Below, piece by piece: positions 34,460 to 37,635 of a stretch of 37,635 bases of DNA. The position numbers and the translations under genes are program-made. Numbering within the stretch: the stretch's first letter is position 1; the number at the start of each line of letters is the position of its first letter. The stretch is from a virus, in IMG/VR virus record IMGVR_UViG_3300027861_000083, positions 1-37,635 of that record; one strand, 5' to 3'. The notes below the pieces were generated by a model. The model saw only the letters and a list, made by a program, of their open reading frames with translations. It was not told where the DNA came from and did no database searches.

Positions 34460-34884
34460 TTTTGTTACAAAAATCTGAAGGGGTATATATAGACAGCGCC
34501 GCGTAAGTTACCCCCGCGACCCTCCCAGTAAAGACATTGTAACTACCGATTGACGCGCTTTTTGATAGGGGGGGTATCGTGCTGGGGATTGCTGGCGTAA
34601 TGCCTTGTCATATAGTCCACGGTAGAGACATAAAGAAAGTCTTTGCATCGATTGGATGACTAGGGGGGGAGTGTTATTGACCAAGGGGAACCCACAATCG
34701 AAATTGTCGCTTTTCCTGGTTTTTGTGCATTTCCGCTTGTTTTTGTCGTTAGCCCCCCTTTGAAATATTCGATACGCTCGTAACACGCTTAAAGTCAACA
34801 CTTTAAACCAACCTGTCATACATCCGTGTAAAAACTTAAATAAAACACTAGACAAACATAAGGGGAAGCGGTTAGTGTTCACCC
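34460..34884. other. 425-bp region without a credible gene
   Basis: No convincing ORF is present; an antisense ORF over 34508-34882 has unlikely composition and no neighbours on that strand. Visible features: a TATATATA stretch near 34485, two G-runs of seven to eight bases, a GATA-G7-TATC pair near 34566-34580, and T/C-rich repeats with GTTTTTGT around 34722 and 34740. It separates the morphogenesis genes from the accessory block and may hold promoters for the latter or a replication origin; this is inference. Confidence 0.55.
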
Positions 34885-35043
34885 ATGACCGAAAACGACT
34901 ACCGCCAAGAAACCATCACGCATTCCCAAGCTCTTTACCAGCTTAAGCAGCACGGAGTGATTGACCTTGAAGAGTTCCACGCGGACCTTGGAAAGCGCGA
35001 GACATACACGGGGGAGGAAGTCCTCAACTGGCTAGGCTACTAG
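34885..35043 (+). CDS. Small hypothetical protein
   Basis: Predicted 52 residues: a mainly helical, acidic protein beginning MTENDYRQETITHSQALYQL, with a central HGVIDLEEFHADLGKRETYTGEEVLNWLGY. The pattern of two helices and a turn suggests a small DNA- or protein-binding domain. It is the first gene of the accessory block, after the long untranslated region. A G-rich AAGGGGAAG lies about 20 bases upstream, too far for a normal Shine-Dalgarno site. Confidence 0.55.
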   Translation: MTENDYRQETITHSQALYQLKQHGVIDLEEFHADLGKRETYTGEEVLNWLGY

Positions 35044-35048
35044 ATAGA

Positions 35049-35100
35049 GTGTTAATTCCTAGAATTCCTCGCGATTATCGCGGGGGATTCAATGGAGTAA
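35049..35100 (+). promoter_or_regulatory. Structured leader element, copy 1
   Basis: Starts with GTGTTAATTCC, then a 14-position self-complementary stem (35062-35075 with 35077-35090; innermost pairs cannot form in the loop), then GGAGTAA about 25 bases before the start of the gene at 35123. Copy 2 is at 35786-35844. A shared leader RNA, operator or protein-binding site is likely. Confidence 0.6.
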
Positions 35101-35122
35101 GCAAACAAAAGCTCCCATTAAA

Positions 35123-35524
35123 ATGATGAAAAAACGACAAATGACCGAATCAACGCATAGTCTCTTGAAGACCATTCAAGCGTACCAAGCCACCATCTCG
35201 CCGCTATTTCAAAAGGCCATCGAGATGCCACCAACCACCGCACAAAGAAAACTGGGAGCCAATCGCGGCAAGACGCGCCTTTGGTTGGAAGGAAACATCC
35301 TTTCAGAGTCCAATTGGAATCGCGGCGATTCCTTTGATGTTATTTGGCTCGACGGCGTTTTGCGCTACATCAAGAATCCTAACGGAGCGCGAAAAGTCGC
35401 TGGCACGGAAGCAAGGCCGATCATTGACACCAATACCGACAAGCTCGCCTCCACGCTCCACGCATCCACGGGTGATAAGGTATCGCTCACTGTCACTTCC
35501 AATTCAATCACAATCCAGAAGTAG
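35123..35524 (+). CDS. Hypothetical protein with a beta-barrel-like C-terminal domain
   Basis: Predicted 133 residues. The N-terminus is helical (about 1-45). From residue about 50 the pattern KTRLWLEGNILSESNWNRGDSFDVIWLDGVLRYIKNPNGARKVAG, then RPIIDTNTDKLASTLHASTGDKVSLTVTSNSITI, looks like a small double beta-hairpin domain as in AbrB- or SymE-like proteins, and resembles short proteins I have seen next to phage DNA methylases. Function unknown. The leader contains structured element copy 1. Confidence 0.6.
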   Translation: MMKKRQMTESTHSLLKTIQAYQATISPLFQKAIEMPPTTAQRKLGANRGKTRLWLEGNILSESNWNRGDSFDVIWLDGVLRYIKNPNGARKVAGTEARPIIDTNTDKLASTLHASTGDKVSLTVTSNSITIQK

Positions 35525-35532
35525 ATTTAGTC

Positions 35533-35784
35533 ATGACCCAAAAAGAAGCCCAACAAGCGATCATGAAGCTGTATTACGGAATGAAGGACGCTCAAGCCCT
35601 CTTGACGCATCGCAATAATACCGGATTAACAACCTTAGAACGCTACAAGTCCGGCGAGATTGACAATCCTTCCGGTTATCTCATGGAGATCTCGCGCGAG
35701 GTAATCAACGTTAATTCAGTCCGCGACATTTCGCGAAGGAATGAAGCTATTCGAGACGCGATCCAATATCTCCGCACTCACTAG
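35533..35784 (+). CDS. Small helical hypothetical protein
   Basis: Predicted 83 residues, helical throughout: TQKEAQQAIMKLYYGMKDAQALLTHRNNTG, then LTTLERYKSGEIDNPSGYLMEISREVINVNSVRDISRRNEAIRDAIQYLRTH. It begins nine bases after the preceding gene, with the same TTTAGTCATG / ATAGTCATG start context as the gene at 36106. No motif recognised; a DNA-binding role is possible. Confidence 0.55.
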   Translation: MTQKEAQQAIMKLYYGMKDAQALLTHRNNTGLTTLERYKSGEIDNPSGYLMEISREVINVNSVRDISRRNEAIRDAIQYLRTH

Positions 35785-35785
35785 C

Positions 35786-35844
35786 GTGTTAGTTCCCTTC
35801 AATCCCTCTTGGCGGCAATCGTCAGGGGGATTTTGGGGAGTTAA
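35786..35844 (+). promoter_or_regulatory. Structured leader element, copy 2
   Basis: Starts with GTGTTAGTTCCC, then a nine-pair stem (35801-35809 with 35824-35832, one G-U pair) with a 14-base loop, then GGAGTTAA, about 25 bases before the gene at 35864. Order and spacing of the blocks match copy 1 at 35049-35100. Confidence 0.6.
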
Positions 35845-35863
35845 TAACCACTCCGTTTTGATT

Positions 35864-36103
35864 ATGACAAAAGAAAACGAAATAAGACAAGCCCTCGCAA
35901 CGGGCATCCCGGTGACCGTCAATGGTCGCCAAATGACCACCAACGGAACGCGCTTGGTAGTTGTTATCAACACCGGACGCGGCACGGCGTTTACTCACGC
36001 TAATCGTGAAGACATAGACGCTGCTGTTATTGATCCTAGCACCGTCGAAATGAATCGCGTGTTTGATCGCATCGAATCCTTACTTGAAAGGGGCGGAGAA
36101 TAG
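35864..36103 (+). CDS. Hypothetical protein with a small beta-hairpin core
   Basis: Predicted 79 residues from ATG 35864 (MTKENEIRQALATGIPVTVNGRQM). The core TNGTRLVVVINTGRGTAFTHANREDI reads as two strands and a turn, and a helix ends the protein (EMNRVFDRIESLLERGG). An in-frame ATG at 35741 would start inside the previous gene and remove the leader, so it is not used. No known domain. Confidence 0.55.
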   Translation: MTKENEIRQALATGIPVTVNGRQMTTNGTRLVVVINTGRGTAFTHANREDIDAAVIDPSTVEMNRVFDRIESLLERGGE

Positions 36104-36105
36104 TC

Positions 36106-36291
36106 ATGAGATCCATTAAACAAGTTTTAATGAAGCGCGACGGGTTGACAGCCACGGAAGCGGAAAGTCTCATTTCGGAAGCTCGCGAGCAATTTGAGGA
36201 ATATGTTAGCAATGGCGCATTTGATTTAGCAGAGGAAATTTGCTTAGATTATTTCGGTTTAGAGCCTGATTACCTAGTTGAATTTTTCTAA
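36106..36291 (+). CDS. Small conserved helical protein of phages and plasmids
   Basis: Predicted 61 residues. VLMKRDGLTATEAESLISEAREQFEEYVSNGAFDLAEEICLDYFGLEPDYLVEFF follows a pattern I recognise from many small mobile-element proteins (KRDG.T..EA..LI.EA...... EEICLDYFGLEPDYL). Function unknown; the acidic helical form suggests a protein-protein role. Two bases separate it from the gene before; an AGGGGCGGAG sequence upstream is a possible weak Shine-Dalgarno site. Confidence 0.65.
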   Translation: MRSIKQVLMKRDGLTATEAESLISEAREQFEEYVSNGAFDLAEEICLDYFGLEPDYLVEFF

Positions 36292-36295
36292 TACG

Positions 36296-37027
36296 ATGAA
36301 AACAACAACTAAAAAACCAGCATGGAAACCTTCCCTAGGCTCCTTTTCAAAAGCGGTCCAAGGTGCAATCTCTCTTAATTTTGGAGAGTCAGGGGGAATC
36401 AATTGCTCCACGAAATGCGAGGCGTTGAAGCTTGGCGTATGTTACGCGGTACACACCGAAAAGATGAAGCCAAGTATTCAAACAAGCGGAGAAAGGAAAA
36501 GGAAGCACGGTTTCGCAAAGGTTTGTCTTGAATACCGAAACCAAATCGAAAGACTAGAAAGCAAAGGGAAAGCAATCCCCTGGATTCGTTTCTCAACATT
36601 CGGAAGTGTCCCTAATAGGCGTTTAACGGGTGTTGAGATGCAAGCTTTTGCCGATCTAGTGCGCTCTTTTCCTTCCGGCGTGCCCGTGCATTTCCCAGTA
36701 GAGACAAAGGAGAAAGCCGAAAGGTTTCGCGCTATTGCTGTCGCGTTCGATCTTTCGCTTGTCGTTCGGGAATCGTGTCAGTCTGATAGGCGAGCAAATG
36801 AAACACTCGCGGAAAACTCGCCAGCATCCAGGATTGTTTACAAGGGAGAGAACAAGCGCGAAAGGCTCGTAAATGCGCAAAAGCTTGCCCGGAAAAGCAA
36901 AGGGAAAGCGCGTGTTTGTCCTGCTATTGCGTCAACTATCCTCAGGCGTGATAATCCTGTTAAATGTGGACAGTGTACTTTGTGTGCGCGTGGTGACGTG
37001 AATTTGATCCTTTACCCTCAACACTAA
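36296..37027 (+). CDS. Gp88/DUF7227-like cysteine-rich phage protein
   Basis: Predicted 243 residues from ATG 36296. Near the N-terminus (about residues 30-50) lies INCSTKCEALKLGVCYA, and the C-terminal end is KCGQCTLCARGDVNLILYPQH, a closing C-x2-C-x2-C...H set. Together they suggest metal binding, possibly an Fe-S centre. The segments IRFSTFGSVPNRRLTG and VHFPVETKEKAERF fit families annotated in phages as Gp88 or DUF7227. The function is not known. It starts four bases after the previous stop codon. Confidence 0.65.
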   Translation: MKTTTKKPAWKPSLGSFSKAVQGAISLNFGESGGINCSTKCEALKLGVCYAVHTEKMKPSIQTSGERKRKHGFAKVCLEYRNQIERLESKGKAIPWIRFSTFGSVPNRRLTGVEMQAFADLVRSFPSGVPVHFPVETKEKAERFRAIAVAFDLSLVVRESCQSDRRANETLAENSPASRIVYKGENKRERLVNAQKLARKSKGKARVCPAIASTILRRDNPVKCGQCTLCARGDVNLILYPQH

Positions 37028-37037
37028 AAAAAGAAAA

Positions 37038-37196
37038 ATGAAACTGAATAAAAAAGAATGTATCTTCCTAGCATGGATGATCGCTGGGCTGGTCATCTAT
37101 GGCCGCCTTGAACAATCTTCACACGAGGATGAAATCGAATGGAAACGCAGCTTAGAATTAAATATTGAAAATGAAAAAAGAACTTCAACTTTCTAA
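37038..37196 (+). CDS. Small one-span membrane protein
   Basis: Predicted 52 residues with a hydrophobic N-terminal helix (about residues 8-22, CIFLAWMIAGLVIYG) behind a short Lys-rich start, and a charged tail (HEDEIEWKRSLELNIENEKR). Inner-membrane location with the tail probably outside or inside cannot be decided. Function unknown. It overlaps the next gene in another frame. The leader is A-rich (AAAAAAAGAAAA). Confidence 0.5.
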   Translation: MKLNKKECIFLAWMIAGLVIYGRLEQSSHEDEIEWKRSLELNIENEKRTSTF

Positions 37197-37380
37197 AGAC
37201 GGGAAAATTATTATTGATCACTTCCCTTTGGCAAAGCTTGCATTTGACAGCTATTCCGAGTGGTTTAATGATTATATAACTGTTTGGGCATTTGCTCGCG
37301 ATAAAGGCATACATGAGGATTTCGCGGAGGCTCTCATTAGGGAGGGCCGGAGAATCCATGAAATGAACGATGAAAGCTGA
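37171..37380 (+). CDS. Small hypothetical protein
   Basis: Predicted 69 residues from ATG 37171 (MKKELQLSKDGKIIIDHFPL); a TTG two codons earlier is also possible. It starts inside the end of the gene at 37038. Tyr/Trp-rich centre (DSYSEWFNDYITVWAFARDKGIHEDF) and a helical end (AEALIREGRRIHEM). No recognised domain, signal or membrane segment. Confidence 0.5.
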   Translation: MKKELQLSKDGKIIIDHFPLAKLAFDSYSEWFNDYITVWAFARDKGIHEDFAEALIREGRRIHEMNDES

Positions 37381-37444
37381 AATCCTACTCGCCCTGGCCT
37401 TTGCAATTTGCTGGTATTTCCTGATTAAATTAGTTTTAGCCTAA
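37370..37444 (+). CDS. Tiny hydrophobic membrane peptide
   Basis: Predicted 24 residues, nearly all hydrophobic (AEILLALAFAICWYFLIKLV). The ATG at 37370 overlaps the previous stop codon (ATGAAAGCTGA), as in a coupled start, and the ORF ends just before a terminator. Length makes it uncertain; the overlap and clean hydrophobic helix are the only support. Confidence 0.4.
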   Translation: MKAEILLALAFAICWYFLIKLVLA

Positions 37445-37466
37445 GCGCCACCACAAGCCAACACAC

Positions 37467-37506
37467 AGGCCGCCCTTGGGATTCCCCTTGGAGCGGCTTT
37501 TCTTTT
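37467..37506 (+). terminator. Rho-independent terminator at the right end
   Basis: AGGCCGC (37467-37473) pairs with GCGGCTT (37493-37499) with one G-U pair; a smaller GGG-ATT-CCC hairpin sits in the loop. A T-rich tail (TTTTCTTTT) follows. It ends the accessory transcript directly before the terminal repeat. Confidence 0.8.
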
Positions 37507-37509
37507 GTG

Positions 37510-37635
37510 TCCGTCCCTTGGTCCGTCCTTTGGTCCGTCCCTTGGTCCGTCCTTTGGTCCGTCCTTGTGTCCGTCCTTGTGTCCGTCCTTGTGTCCGTCC
37601 TTGTGTCCGTCCTTGTGTCCGTCCCTGGGTCCGGC
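37510..37635. repeat. Right copy of the terminal direct repeat
   Basis: Identical over 126 bases to 11-136. It contains ten complete 12-bp units and half of an eleventh, cut by the window end. If the window is circular, the next bases would be those at 137 onward. Confidence 0.9.

Noticed and set aside
34508-34882. A 124-residue antisense ORF in the long gap
   Set aside because: No recognisable domain, unusual composition, isolated on the minus strand, and no leader or promoter that I can support.
1-37635. tRNA genes or a tRNA-like attP site
   Set aside because: No cloverleaf or TTC-loop pattern with matching arms was found by eye; a tRNA scan could still find one, but I cannot support it.

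Overview
The window is an essentially complete T7-like podovirus genome (Autographiviridae type). Every major gene reads rightward, and the order is the T7 order: single-subunit RNA polymerase, ssDNA-binding protein, endonuclease I, primase-helicase, DNA polymerase, exonuclease, portal, scaffold, capsid, two tail tubular proteins, internal core proteins, tail fibre, holin, small and large terminase. It carries a tyrosine integrase just upstream of the RNA polymerase, as in marine T7-like phages of cyanobacteria and SAR11, so it is probably temperate or descends from a temperate phage. Small genes such as the DUF6321-like protein, the short lysine-rich protein and the DUF5664-like protein also fit a marine or aquatic phage. 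The host cannot be named. Very few genes have a Shine-Dalgarno sequence; most starts follow A/AAC/AAT-rich leaders, which points to a host with little use of Shine-Dalgarno initiation (Bacteroidota are the classic case; other phyla are possible).

Layout. 1-248: array of twelve 12-bp repeats, most of which recurs at the right end. 249-1602: integrase, a small helical protein and a winged-helix-like protein. 1692-10368: transcription and DNA metabolism. 10373-13447: a small proline-rich virion-type protein, a beta-rich small protein, a large 24-residue-repeat surface protein (BspA/DUF285 type, likely host binding) and a small acidic protein. 13447-18421: portal, scaffold, a small lysis-type cassette with an embedded lipoprotein (o-spanin candidate), several tiny proteins and the major capsid protein, closed by a strong UUCG-loop terminator. 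18509-33951: tail tube, internal core (the gp16 equivalent is in two genes), tail fibre, holin, terminase and an amidase endolysin. 33952-34171: a large inverted-repeat region. 34172-37444: an accessory block of small unknown genes plus a cysteine-rich Gp88-like protein, ending in a Rho-independent terminator directly before the right-hand repeat copy.

How it works together. The phage polymerase presumably transcribes most of the genome. Gp3, gp6, gp5, gp4 and gp2.5 equivalents degrade host DNA and replicate the phage. The terminal redundancy serves packaging or circularisation, or reflects the ends of a circular assembly. Lysis would use a class II type holin (31198), the amidase (33241) and the spanin candidates (15999/16081). 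The parts most worth a second look are the two related structured leaders at 35049-35100 and 35786-35844, the alternative-pairing hairpin region at 33977-34137, the genome-wide lack of Shine-Dalgarno sites, the repeat adhesin, and the 12-bp repeat array at the ends.
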